Shown here: one piece after another, positions 1-8,661 of the stretch
Numbering within the stretch: position 1 is the stretch's first letter
Layout of the letters: each line of letters opens with the position of its first letter
Assembly (NCBI GenBank): GCA_009841145.1
Contig: VXMJ01000020.1
Span: forward strand, 25,128-89,127
DNA: 64,000 nt
Origin: Caldilineaceae bacterium SB0661_bin_34
Lineage (GTDB): Bacteria; Chloroflexota; Anaerolineae; Caldilineales; Caldilineaceae
Direction: 5' to 3'
Translations under genes and position numbers: made by a program
Notes under the pieces: model-generated
The model's input: only the letters and a program-made list of their open reading frames with translations
What the model was told of the DNA's origin: nothing
The model's database searches: none

Positions 1-110
1 CCGCCCCGCCCCCCCGGCCCCCGCCCGGCGGCGCGCCGGCCACCCCCCCCCCCCCCCCCCCCCCCCCCACCCACCCCCCCCGCCGCGGGGCCCCCCCCCC
101 CCCCCCTTCC
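1..110. other. C-rich low-complexity contig edge
   Basis: The first 110 bases are almost entirely C with a few G and A, including C runs of more than ten bases. Nothing codes here and ordinary sequence begins near 108. It looks like an assembly or sequencing artefact at a contig end, so it should not be read as biology. The remaining bases up to 183 hold no recognisable gene or site. Confidence 0.75.
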
Positions 111-183
111 ATATGGCTGGCTTCAACTGACAGCCAACCGGTCGGCACGAAACCAACCACCGGCTCGTTGAACCCACACGGTA

Positions 184-1578
184 CTACTCGAAGCTGTAGT
201 CCTCTTCCTCGGCAATGCGCAGAAGCGCCTCGCCGACGGCAGCCTCCACGTCAGGCAGCAGCGACGCGGCATCCCCTTCGGGATCGCTCCAGAAGACGCC
301 CAGGAGGTTGTCCCAGGTGCTATTGAGCTCGTCGAAGCCGACCATCAGGTGGTTGCTGGACTCGAGGCCGTTGGTGAAGGCGCCCTGGTAGACATCCTTC
401 ACGTCGGCTGGATCCATGCAGCCGAACTGCTGATACCACTCCTCCAGCAGCTTGTGCTGCGTGGGCGGCGTGTTGGTGGCCTGCATGTAGGCGCGGGCCG
501 CATCCTCGGAAATGAGGTACTTGATGAAGGTCCAGGAATCCTCCAGCTCCTGGCCTTCCATACCTGCCGTGATCACCCACGGATCCGTGAAGATGACCGC
601 GCGCGTGGGGGCACCAGGTGCACCGAAGGGCAGCGGGGCCACACCCCAGCAGAAACCGCCTTCCACGTCGGGGGTAACCGGGCTATAGACCCACCAGCCC
701 CAGCCACCGGTTGTCTTCATGGCAACCTTGCCGCTCTGGAAATCACCGCCCAGGGCACTCAGGCCCTCAATGGCCGCAGCATCAGGCGCCACCTTGTGCT
801 TGTAGGTCAAGTCATGCCGGGACTGGAATGCCTTGACGGCTCCCTCGGAGGTGAAGTCGATGCTTTGGGCAAAGCCAGTGTCAAAGGCGTCCTCGGGCCA
901 CGGGAACGCGTCGAAGAGCCAGGTGATGGCCTCCGCTGGCCAAATGCCCTCGACCCAGCCGTAGGTGGCGTTCATCGGATCGTCGGGATTGACCGTCAGT
1001 TCCTGGGCAATGGCCAGGGCGCGGTCCCAGGTCCAGGTCTCGTCGTCCCAGGACACGGGCGGGTACTCAACGCCGGCGGCGTCGAAGAGATCCATGTTGT
1101 AGAACGTGTAGCTGCCCGTCGTCAGGAACGGGAAGCCGTACTGCCGACCCTCGTTTTCGTAAATCGCGAGCACTTCGGGGATGAAGACGGAGGTATCCAG
1201 ACCGTCGCGCTCAATCAGGGGGCTCAGATCGTGCAGCAGACCGCGCACGCGGTCGCTGGCAAACCCGTTGCCGCCCCAGTTCGGCGACCAGACATGCAGC
1301 GGTTCGCCAGCTGCAATCATGGCCTCGCGCTTCACCGCGATGTCAGGCTGGTCGACAATCAGCAGGTTGACCTTGATATCGGGATTCGCCGCCTCAAAGG
1401 CCGGTATGGCGACATCCTGCTCCCACGGATTCTCCACCACGTTGGTGCGGGCCATCCAGACTATCTCGCGCTGCATGGACTCCTCGGCCCCGGCATCGCC
1501 GGCCGGTGCGGCACAGGCAGCCAAAACCACGGACAGGACTGCCAGCAGTCCCAACCATGTCAACAAACGTCGATTCAT
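184..1578 (-). CDS. ABC sugar importer, solute-binding lipoprotein (family 1)
   Basis: Binds a sugar or sugar-like ligand outside the membrane and delivers it to the two permeases encoded just upstream. The 464-residue product starts with a lipoprotein signal: basic MNRR, a hydrophobic run, and the lipobox LAAC with Cys22 as the acylated residue. The body has the usual features of family 1 extracellular binding proteins, including an early segment on an ATP-free alpha/beta fold and Trp/Tyr-rich ligand-site stretches. The start is supported by AGGAG eight bases before the ATG. It is last in the transcript, 105 bp after the MalG-type permease. No transport ATPase is encoded nearby, so a shared MsmK-like ATPase is inferred. 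The ligand is unknown. Confidence 0.9.
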   Translation of the reverse strand: MNRRLLTWLGLLAVLSVVLAACAAPAGDAGAEESMQREIVWMARTNVVENPWEQDVAIPAFEAANPDIKVNLLIVDQPDIAVKREAMIAAGEPLHVWSPNWGGNGFASDRVRGLLHDLSPLIERDGLDTSVFIPEVLAIYENEGRQYGFPFLTTGSYTFYNMDLFDAAGVEYPPVSWDDETWTWDRALAIAQELTVNPDDPMNATYGWVEGIWPAEAITWLFDAFPWPEDAFDTGFAQSIDFTSEGAVKAFQSRHDLTYKHKVAPDAAAIEGLSALGGDFQSGKVAMKTTGGWGWWVYSPVTPDVEGGFCWGVAPLPFGAPGAPTRAVIFTDPWVITAGMEGQELEDSWTFIKYLISEDAARAYMQATNTPPTQHKLLEEWYQQFGCMDPADVKDVYQGAFTNGLESSNHLMVGFDELNSTWDNLLGVFWSDPEGDAASLLPDVEAAVGEALLRIAEEEDYSFE

Positions 1579-1683
1579 TGCAATTCTCCTGTCGGGACAA
1601 GCCCGTGTTTAGAACAATTCGATGTGTCAGCTGCCGATGTCGACAGTCTGTACCTTGATGAATGGGACCGGCATATGGACCAG

Positions 1684-2592
1684 TCAGCCCTTGACCCCGC
1701 TGACCACGATGCCCTGGATGAAGTAGCGCTGGGCAATGAAGAAAACCACGATGCAGGGGGCAATCACGGCCAGGGAAGCCGCCATGTACCAGTGCTGGGG
1801 AGTTCCACCGAACGGCGTACGGAACATGGACAGGCCCAGGGACACGGGGAACTTGGCGTTGTCGTTGATGTAGATCAGCGGTCCCTGGAAGGTATTCCAG
1901 TGAAAGATGAACGACATGATCGCCACCGCGCCCAAGGCCGGCTTGGACAGCGGCAGGATGATGCGCCACCAGATGCCGAAGCGCGAGGCACCCTCCAGAC
2001 GCGCCGACTCGTCGTACTCGAACGGAATTCCAAGGTAGAACTGGCGCAGCAGGAAGATGAGGTAGGCACTGCCCAGCCAGGCGGGGATAATCAACGGGTT
2101 GTAGGTGTTCAGCCACTGGCCGGGGAGGTTGGCGAACAGCACATAGGTCGGAATGATCGTCACCTCGGCCGGCACCATCAGGGTGGCCAGCACCATGATG
2201 AACAGAACATTGCGGCCCGGTGCCCGCAGGCGGGCGAAGCCATAGGCAATGAACGAATTGGACAGGACCTCGCCAATCACCACCATGCCGGCGAAGTAAA
2301 ACGTGTTCCTGAAGTAGGTACCGAACGGATTGTGGGTCAAGGCATCCCGATAGTTGACCCACTGAAACGACTTGGGGATCCAGTTGGGCGGGATCTTGAG
2401 CGCTTCGATCTCCCCCTTGAGGCTGGTGGACAGCATCCAGAACAGGGGAAACAGAACCACGGTCAAGCCCAACACAAGAATGGCCGTGGCAATCCCGGCC
2501 ATGAGCCGCTCCTGGCCGCGGATGGATAGGGAACGGGTCGGCACGCGGTCCGCGACCGGTGCAAAGGGTTGGGCAGCTGTCTGTTCGGCCAT
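1684..2592 (-). CDS. Sugar ABC transporter permease, MalG type
   Basis: One of two inner-membrane channel subunits of a carbohydrate importer. The 302-residue protein has about six hydrophobic segments, a cytoplasmic N-terminus of about 30 residues, and the EAA loop that contacts the ATPase (about residues 195-219, with ESARLEGAS followed by IILPLSKPALG). Its C-terminus ends QGIVVSGVKG, as MalG-type proteins commonly do. It lies 19 bp downstream of the MalF-type partner and upstream of the binding-protein gene, so the three form one operon. Substrate cannot be deduced from the sequence. Confidence 0.92.
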   Translation of the reverse strand: MAEQTAAQPFAPVADRVPTRSLSIRGQERLMAGIATAILVLGLTVVLFPLFWMLSTSLKGEIEALKIPPNWIPKSFQWVNYRDALTHNPFGTYFRNTFYFAGMVVIGEVLSNSFIAYGFARLRAPGRNVLFIMVLATLMVPAEVTIIPTYVLFANLPGQWLNTYNPLIIPAWLGSAYLIFLLRQFYLGIPFEYDESARLEGASRFGIWWRIILPLSKPALGAVAIMSFIFHWNTFQGPLIYINDNAKFPVSLGLSMFRTPFGGTPQHWYMAASLAVIAPCIVVFFIAQRYFIQGIVVSGVKG

Positions 2593-2611
2593 GGCTTGTT
2601 CCGGGGCCTGC

Positions 2612-3568
2612 CTAAATCATCTTGTCGTCGCCGGGCGACTCGTAGTAGACCGCACTGCGGGAAGCTCTCAGGGCGATGATCGTGAGTATCAGGATGATGA
2701 TGAACAGGAACCAGGCCTGCGTCGAAGCGAACCCAAAGCGATAGCGGCGGAACGCGTTGAGGTACAGATAGAGAACATAGAACATCGAGGCATAGGCGGG
2801 GCCGCCGACGCCGCCGCTAACGATGTAGGCCGGCGTGAAGATCTGGAACGAACCAATCATGCCGGTGATGAAGGTGAACAGAATCACCGGGGAAATCATC
2901 GGCAGGGTCACGTTGCGGAACCGGCGGAAGGCCCCGGCACCGTCAATCCGCGCCGCCTCGTACAGTGCCGTGGGCACCCCCTGCAGGCCGGCCAGGTATA
3001 TCAGCATCGAACCGCCAAAGCCCCACAGGCTCATCAGCACAAAGGAGGGCACCACCCAATTGGGATCGAAGAACCACCGCGGACCGGAAAGCCCCAGCGG
3101 AACCAGTCCCTCCTCGCCGACGAAGCGGCTGATGAGGAAGTTGATGATGCCGAAACTGGGGTTGAGCAGCCACTGGAACAGCAGGGCGACGGCCACGCTG
3201 CCGGCCACCAGCGCGGGGATGTAGTAGAGGGTCCGGAACACCCCTAGGAAGGGCACGCCCTTCTGGTTCAGCAACATGGCCATCAGCAGGGAGACGACAA
3301 TGCCCAGGGGCACAGCCATCAGCGTGTAGAGACCCGACACCTTGAGGGACTTGTAAAAGATGTCGTCCCGCAAGAGCCGCGCGTAGTTCTCGAATCCGAC
3401 CGGGCTCGGCGGATCGGCCACGTTGTATTCGGTGAAGCTCAGCGCCAGCGAGGCGAGAATCGGGCCGCCGCGGAAAAGAATCAACCCCACGATCCAAGGA
3501 GATATGAACAACCAGAACCAGAGGGCCTCGTTGCGGGCCATCTTCGGTCTCGGCAATATCGAGAGCAT
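2612..3568 (-). CDS. Sugar ABC transporter permease, MalF type
   Basis: Second channel subunit of the same importer. The protein has about six membrane spans; the first begins shortly after the N-terminus (ALWFWLFISPWIVGL). The EAA loop is visible as LYEAARIDGAGAF followed by VTLPMISPV. The ATG at 3568 is preferred; a GTG at 3604 and an ATG at 3541 are also in frame. The gene sits between a beta-propeller lipoprotein gene (57 bp upstream) and the MalG-type permease, all on the minus strand. Family assignment is firm; exact start and substrate are not. Confidence 0.9.
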   Translation of the reverse strand: MLSILPRPKMARNEALWFWLFISPWIVGLILFRGGPILASLALSFTEYNVADPPSPVGFENYARLLRDDIFYKSLKVSGLYTLMAVPLGIVVSLLMAMLLNQKGVPFLGVFRTLYYIPALVAGSVAVALLFQWLLNPSFGIINFLISRFVGEEGLVPLGLSGPRWFFDPNWVVPSFVLMSLWGFGGSMLIYLAGLQGVPTALYEAARIDGAGAFRRFRNVTLPMISPVILFTFITGMIGSFQIFTPAYIVSGGVGGPAYASMFYVLYLYLNAFRRYRFGFASTQAWFLFIIILILTIIALRASRSAVYYESPGDDKMI

Positions 3569-3625
3569 CGCAGGGGTCCCTGCTCCGCCGGTGCCCACGG
3601 GCACCGGACGAGCATCGGGCTCGTT

Positions 3626-4840
3626 TCAATTTGCAGGAAGGAAGGTGACTATACCACCTTGGCCATTCCTGACCCATACCCGACCCAGTGCGATGACCGG
3701 TGCCGTGCGGGCCAAGTCCATGCGCGCCGACCGCCAGACCTCCGTTCCGTCCCCGGCATCCAGGGCCACCAGGTGGCTGCCCTCCCCGAAGCGGATCACG
3801 ACGTAGAGGTATCCATGGGAGATGGCCGGCAGCGAAACGAAGTTGAGCGTCTCGTAGGTCCAGAGTACCTCCCCGGTCTGCAAATCGTGGGCGCGCAGCC
3901 GATGCCCGGACTTGCTGTAGACCCGGTCCCCGGCGGCTCCGGCCGGAATCACGGGGCCGGCCGCCGGCTCCGACTCCCAAACTACATCGCCAGTCTCGCC
4001 GTCCAGGGCCCGAAAGGAGTTCTGGAACGACACATGGACCTGACCCGCAACCACTACCGGGGCGAAGAACTGTGCCACCTGCTCGTCACCATGCCGCCAC
4101 ATCTCCGCCCCCGACTCGATGTCAAAGGCATAGATATTGAAAAAGTCGGCGACATAGGCCACGCCGTCGCCCAGGGCGGCCGAGGACGTGACCGGCTCCG
4201 CCAGACGCGCGCGCCACACCTCCGCGCCGGTGTCATGGTCGATGGCGTGCAGGTTGCGACCGCTCGCGATCACAAGACTGCGGCCGGCCGGCAACGGCGC
4301 CGTCACGTGGCCGCCCATGTTTTCCGCACCGCTGCCCACTTCGGGAAAGTCGAACTGCCACAGGAGATCGCCGTTCCCCGCATCCAGGGCGATCAGGGCA
4401 CCCTGGTTGCCTGCTTCGGCCCGCACGTATACGCGGTCCCCTTCCACCACGGGGGAGAGGTAGAAGCCCTTCAGGCGAATCCGCCAGGCGCGGCTGCCGT
4501 CGGCGGCCGCCACCGCGTCCAAGCCCCCCTCCATATCGACGTAGAGATGCTCCGGACCGATGGACGGTGGACTGGCAAACAGTCCCGCACTTTCAATCTC
4601 GATCTCCCCCTCGCGGACCAAGGGCGGGACCAGGTTGTCCTCGGATGTCCGAACGCGCTGGGGATTGCCTCCCTCCATCAACCAGGTGCTCCCCACCATG
4701 GGGGCGGTACCGCCGAAGGGAATGGCAGTACAGGCGGCCAGCAGGCACATCAGCACGGACAGTACCATCAGGATGGGTTGCGACAGGCGGGGAGGACCGC
4801 TCACAACTTTGTCTCCTCGAGGTGGTGGACGCGGCGGCAT
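3626..4840 (-). CDS. PQQ-like beta-propeller lipoprotein
   Basis: About 404 residues. It carries a membrane anchor signal near residues 22-37 ending in LLAAC, so it should be a lipoprotein with Cys37 acylated. The rest is a series of WD/PQQ-type blades: repeated patterns such as DAGNGDLLWQFD, DHDTGAEVWRA, DIESGAEMWR, DGETGDVVWES, DLQTGEVLWTYE and DAGDGTEVWRS, each ending in a conserved Trp. At least six to seven blades are visible. There is no sign of a quinoprotein dehydrogenase active site, so it is more likely a ligand- or protein-binding propeller than an enzyme. It precedes the sugar importer genes in the same direction and may share their transcript. The ATG at 4840 is a choice over a GTG at 4858. 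Confidence 0.8.
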   Translation of the reverse strand: MPPRPPPRGDKVVSGPPRLSQPILMVLSVLMCLLAACTAIPFGGTAPMVGSTWLMEGGNPQRVRTSEDNLVPPLVREGEIEIESAGLFASPPSIGPEHLYVDMEGGLDAVAAADGSRAWRIRLKGFYLSPVVEGDRVYVRAEAGNQGALIALDAGNGDLLWQFDFPEVGSGAENMGGHVTAPLPAGRSLVIASGRNLHAIDHDTGAEVWRARLAEPVTSSAALGDGVAYVADFFNIYAFDIESGAEMWRHGDEQVAQFFAPVVVAGQVHVSFQNSFRALDGETGDVVWESEPAAGPVIPAGAAGDRVYSKSGHRLRAHDLQTGEVLWTYETLNFVSLPAISHGYLYVVIRFGEGSHLVALDAGDGTEVWRSARMDLARTAPVIALGRVWVRNGQGGIVTFLPAN

Positions 4841-5229
4841 GAAGGTTCTGCCTGGCACGGGACGCGGTGACAGGCGTCCGGATCGGTTCGCGGGAACCCC
4901 ATGTTAGAACCTTGTCTCACATCCGTTTCCGATCCGGATCCCAAAGCCGCCGGACGGAACCGACCCTACAACAAACCGATTCCGATGCCGCGACAATAAC
5001 AGGAGAAGCTCCAAGTTGTATACTGCGCGGACGGAATCCAGAAGTCCTTGCCTTCGTATTTGACACTCCCGGTACCCGTTTTCGTCCCGTTCCCCCGCCG
5101 GTGCGACCCGCGTGAGGTCTGCCTGCCGGCGCGCGTCCAGGTGTTGGATCCCCTGCCTTCCGCCAACCGTCCGGCACGGTCTGGCCCTGTCCCCTTGCTT
5201 CGACGCGGCATCTCCGCCCCGCGGCCGGC
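4841..5229. other. Intergenic region between divergent genes
   Basis: About 390 bp between the minus-strand propeller lipoprotein gene and the plus-strand R3H ATPase gene, so it should hold two divergent promoters. A TATACT hexamer lies near 5020 on the plus strand and a 10-base palindrome GATCCGGATC at 4931-4940. Neither is convincing alone. I see no gene, hairpin terminator or repeat. Confidence 0.4.
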
Positions 5230-6840
5230 ATGCGCCTGACCATCGTCGACAATCTGGATCAGTTGCTGGCCGTGCTGCCGCGGCCCCTGCAGGAGTTGCT
5301 GGACGCCGACCCGCGTACGCCGGAACTGGTGGAGGTAATCATGGACCTCGGGCGGCTGCCCGAGGCGCGCTTCAGCCAGGAAGACGACACGCTGGGCGCC
5401 CAGGAGATCGAATTCGACGATCTGGAGCAGACCATTCGCCGCATCGGCGACTTCGGGCGCGACAACCGCGCCGGGATCGAACGCACGCTGCACCGGATCT
5501 CTGCCATCCGCAATCGCAACGGCCAAATCATCGGCCTCACCTGTCGCGTCGGTCGGGCCATTTCGGGCACAATCGAGATCATCCGCGACATGATCGAAGG
5601 CGACCGCAACATCCTGCTGCTGGGACGGCCCGGTGTCGGCAAGACCACCCTTCTGCGCGAGGCCGCCCGGGTCCTCGCCGCAGACCGACGCGTCGTGATC
5701 GTGGACACCAGCAACGAGATTGCGGGCGACGGGGACATTCCCCATCCCGCCATCGGCCGCGCCCGGCGCATGCAGGTGGCCACCCCGGACCTGCAGCACG
5801 AAGTGATGATCGAGGCGGTGGAAAACCACATGCCAGAAACCATCATCATCGATGAAATCGGCAGGGAGCTCGAGGCCCTGGCCGCCCGCACCATCGCCGA
5901 AAGGGGGGTGCAGCTGATTGGCACGGCCCACGGCAACACACTCGAGAACCTGATCATGAATCCGACCCTCTCGGATCTGGTGGGCGGCCTCGAAAGCGTC
6001 ACCCTGTCGGACGAGGAAGCGCGGCGGCGCGGCACCCGCAAGACCGTCCTGGAACGGCGGGCGCCTCCCACCTTCGATGTCCTGATCGAAATCCAGGAAC
6101 GCCAGCGCATGGTGCTGCATCAGGACGTGGGCAGTGCCGTGGACGGTCTGCTGCGCGGCTGGAAACTCAAGCCGGAACTGCGCCAGGTGGATGAATCCGG
6201 CGCCATCCAGCATGAACTGACGGACACTCAGGGCCCCTCCGAGCAGTTTTCGCGGTCGGCCGGCCTGCGACAGAGCACCGCCCGGGGCCTGAACATTGAT
6301 TCGGAGGCCTTCCATCGCCAGGATCGGTCCGCAACCCGGCCCCCCGAAGCCAACGGCACCAACGGCGCGCGCCATCAGACCCTGCGCGTTTTCCCCTTCG
6401 GCATCGGCCAGAACAAGCTGCGGGCCGCCTCCCGCAACCTGAACGTGCCGGTTTCCTTCGTCACGGACCTGAACCACGCGGACGTGGTGGTCACCCTGCG
6501 CAATCACTACCGGACGCAATCGCATGTGCTCTCCCTGTCGGAGCGCGCCGATATTCCGGTCTATGTCCTGCGCAACAACACGGCATCCCAAATGGAACGC
6601 ATGCTGGTGGATCTCTTCCACCTGGGTTCCACCGACCTGGATCCCTACGATGCCGCCATCCGCGAAACGCAAGCCGCCATCCGCAAGGTTGGCGCCGGCC
6701 TGGACAATATCGAGCTGTCGCCCCAGCCTTCGGTGGTGCGGGACCAACAGCACCAGTTGGCCCGGGCAGCCAACCTCGCCAGCAACAGTCTGGGCCGGGA
6801 ACCCCATCGCCGGGTCAAGATTTTCCGGCAGCGCACGTAA
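5230..6840 (+). CDS. SpoIIIAA-like AAA ATPase with C-terminal R3H-type nucleic-acid-binding domain
   Basis: A 536-residue cytoplasmic ATPase of the secretion-ATPase superfamily related to SpoIIIAA, joined to an R3H-like domain. Walker A is GRPGVGKTT (residues 132-140) and Walker B is TIIIDEIG (204-211). The 120-residue N-terminal part resembles the SpoIIIAA N-domain. About residues 380-460 (from LRVFPFGIGQNKLRAASR) form the C-terminal nucleic-acid-binding region. Families of this architecture occur in cyanobacteria, plastids and Chloroflexota and have no firm role. Its stop codon overlaps the tmk start (TAATG), so it is translationally linked to nucleotide kinases and a c-di-AMP receptor. No clear Shine-Dalgarno precedes the ATG. 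Confidence 0.85.
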   Translation: MRLTIVDNLDQLLAVLPRPLQELLDADPRTPELVEVIMDLGRLPEARFSQEDDTLGAQEIEFDDLEQTIRRIGDFGRDNRAGIERTLHRISAIRNRNGQIIGLTCRVGRAISGTIEIIRDMIEGDRNILLLGRPGVGKTTLLREAARVLAADRRVVIVDTSNEIAGDGDIPHPAIGRARRMQVATPDLQHEVMIEAVENHMPETIIIDEIGRELEALAARTIAERGVQLIGTAHGNTLENLIMNPTLSDLVGGLESVTLSDEEARRRGTRKTVLERRAPPTFDVLIEIQERQRMVLHQDVGSAVDGLLRGWKLKPELRQVDESGAIQHELTDTQGPSEQFSRSAGLRQSTARGLNIDSEAFHRQDRSATRPPEANGTNGARHQTLRVFPFGIGQNKLRAASRNLNVPVSFVTDLNHADVVVTLRNHYRTQSHVLSLSERADIPVYVLRNNTASQMERMLVDLFHLGSTDLDPYDAAIRETQAAIRKVGAGLDNIELSPQPSVVRDQQHQLARAANLASNSLGREPHRRVKIFRQRT

Positions 6841-7529
6841 TGTCCTGCAGGGGCTTGTTCCTCACGTTCGAGGGTCCGGAAGGAAGTGGCAAGACCACGC
6901 AGTCCGCGATGCTGGCCCGACGCCTGGAAGACGCCGGCCACCGGGTTTTGGCGGTCCGGGAACCGGGCGGTACGGCCGTGGGCGAAGCCTTGCGCGACGT
7001 GTTGCTGAACCACCCCGGCCAGCCCCTGGATGTCCGGGCCGAGACCCTGATCTTCGCCGCGGCCCGGGCCCAGTTGGTCACGGAGGTGCTCGAACCCGCC
7101 CTCGACCAAGGCCGCATCGTCCTATGCGACCGGTTCGCCGACAGCACCCTTGCCTATCAGGGATTTGGCCACCGCCAGAATCTGGCGTTGCTCAGGCCCA
7201 TGATCGAATATGCCACCGGCGGCCTGGAACCTTCCCTGCGCATATTTCTGGACATTCCTCCGGCGGACGGGCTGGCCCGACGCCTGACGGAGGAGCACAA
7301 GGATGCGCAGTTCTGTTTGGCGGATGCCGGTACGCGCGAATGGAACCGCATGGACGCCCTGGACCTTTCCTTCCATCAACGCGTTTATGAAGGCTATCTG
7401 GAACTGGCCGGGCAGGATCCGGAGCACTGGCTGACCGTGGATGCCAAAGGGGCCCCGGCCACGGTCCACGCCCAAATTTGGGACGGAGTCTCCGTCCTGC
7501 TGCCTAGTACGGCGAAGGCGGTCCCATGA
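6840..7529 (+). CDS. tmk: Thymidylate kinase
   Basis: Phosphorylates dTMP to dTDP for DNA synthesis in the cytoplasm. The 229-residue protein has the P-loop EGPEGSGKTT (residues 11-20), the EPGGT motif near 41-45 and the DRF motif (97-99) that binds the nucleotide and phosphate. Length fits the family (about 205-230). It overlaps the preceding ATPase gene by one base and the following darA gene by four (ATGA). The tmk-darA pairing is also found in Bacillus, where darA is called yaaQ. Confidence 0.96.
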   Translation: MSCRGLFLTFEGPEGSGKTTQSAMLARRLEDAGHRVLAVREPGGTAVGEALRDVLLNHPGQPLDVRAETLIFAAARAQLVTEVLEPALDQGRIVLCDRFADSTLAYQGFGHRQNLALLRPMIEYATGGLEPSLRIFLDIPPADGLARRLTEEHKDAQFCLADAGTREWNRMDALDLSFHQRVYEGYLELAGQDPEHWLTVDAKGAPATVHAQIWDGVSVLLPSTAKAVP

Positions 7530-7855
7530 AGATGGTCATGGCCGTGGTGCGCTATCAGGACAGCAGCGCACTGCTCGACTCGATGTCCGGCCAGGGATTC
7601 ACCGCGACCATTGTCAACTCGCGCGGCGGCTACCTCCACGAAGGCAATGCCACAATCTACTGCGGCGTCGAGGACGAGGACGTCCAGCGCCTGCTTGACC
7701 TGATTCGGGAGACCTGCCAGGCCCGCACACGGTTCGTCACGCCTCTGCCCCCGGTCATGGAACTGGGCGAGCTGCACCTCCCGGATCCCGTGGAGAAGCA
7801 GTTGGGGGGAGCTTCGGTCTTCGTCTGGTCGATTGACGAGTTCCACCGCTTCTGA
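7526..7855 (+). CDS. darA: Cyclic-di-AMP receptor, DarA/PstA family
   Basis: A 109-residue PII-like protein of the family that binds cyclic-di-AMP (formerly DUF970). The N-terminal MKMVMAVVRYQDSSAL strand, the glycine-rich NSRGGYLHEGNATI segment that forms the ligand pocket, and VEDEDVQRLL match the family pattern. The start overlaps the tmk stop (ATGA), so it is co-translated. In known cases the protein responds to c-di-AMP levels tied to osmotic or potassium balance. A diadenylate cyclase is not in the window. The target here is unknown. Confidence 0.88.
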   Translation: MKMVMAVVRYQDSSALLDSMSGQGFTATIVNSRGGYLHEGNATIYCGVEDEDVQRLLDLIRETCQARTRFVTPLPPVMELGELHLPDPVEKQLGGASVFVWSIDEFHRF

Positions 7856-7907
7856 CCCCCATGCCGATCTTTGGGAACCAACCCTGCCGAGGCCTACAAT
7901 CCCTGCC

Positions 7908-8576
7908 ATGCTGATGCCTGAGAACAATGCCGGCAACGAGGTGCAGGAGCAGGATCCGTCTCACATCTACGAGGCGGTCTGCCATCAGCGGCCGCTGGTT
8001 GTCGTACTCTCGGGCCCCAGCGGCGTCGGCAAGGACACCACGCTCAGCGGCCTTAAGAAGCGGATGTCCGGCGCCCACTTCATCGTGACCGCCACCACCC
8101 GTCCCATCCGTCCCGGAGAGATCGACGGGGTCGACTACCACTTTGTCGACAAGAGTCGGTTCGCCGACATGATCGAACAGGGCGAATTTCTCGAATATGC
8201 CAACGTCTACGGCGATTACAAGGGCATTCCCAAGGAACAGGTGCAGTCGGCCCTGGACAGGGACCAGGATGTCATCCTGCGCATCGACGTCCAGGGCGCG
8301 GAAACCATTCGCAAGCTGATCCCGGAGGCCATCACCATTTTTTTGACGGCACCGTCCGAGGACGAACTGGTGGCCCGCCTAAAGGAGCGCAAGTCGGATC
8401 CGCCCGGCCAGCTGAGGATGCGGATTGCCGAAGCCCGACAGGAGATGAAGCGCATCAACGAGTTCCAATACGTGGTCGTCAACCGCGACAACCTGCAGGA
8501 CGTGACCGTGGAGCAAGTCTGCAGCATCATCCTGGCCGAAAAGGCCCGTTACGATTGGTCTCCGATTGAACTCTGA
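7908..8576 (+). CDS. gmk: Guanylate kinase
   Basis: Converts GMP to GDP. From the ATG at 7908 the product is 222 residues with P-loop SGPSGVGKDT (about 35-44), followed by the TTRPIRPGEIDGVDYHF segment that recognises GMP. The GKDT in place of the common GKGT is a minor variation. An upstream frame reaches 7833 but would overlap darA and adds residues unlike the family, so 7908 is preferred. A weak GAGG lies about 15 bases before it. It closes a run of four co-directional genes linked to nucleotide metabolism and c-di-AMP sensing. Confidence 0.93.
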   Translation: MLMPENNAGNEVQEQDPSHIYEAVCHQRPLVVVLSGPSGVGKDTTLSGLKKRMSGAHFIVTATTRPIRPGEIDGVDYHFVDKSRFADMIEQGEFLEYANVYGDYKGIPKEQVQSALDRDQDVILRIDVQGAETIRKLIPEAITIFLTAPSEDELVARLKERKSDPPGQLRMRIAEARQEMKRINEFQYVVVNRDNLQDVTVEQVCSIILAEKARYDWSPIEL

Positions 8577-8661
8577 TTCCCTCCGAACCGGGACTTGGGG
8601 CGGCAACCATCCCAACCATAGACAACAACTTCGAATTGCACTACACCAACCGGCACATCCC

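Noticed and set aside
349-2529. Long open frames on the strand opposite real genes (also 13808-15757, 47771-49483, 52490-53962 and 58417-61161)
   Set aside because: They lie antisense to well-supported genes in GC-rich DNA, give low-complexity or unrecognisable proteins, and lack signals of translation.
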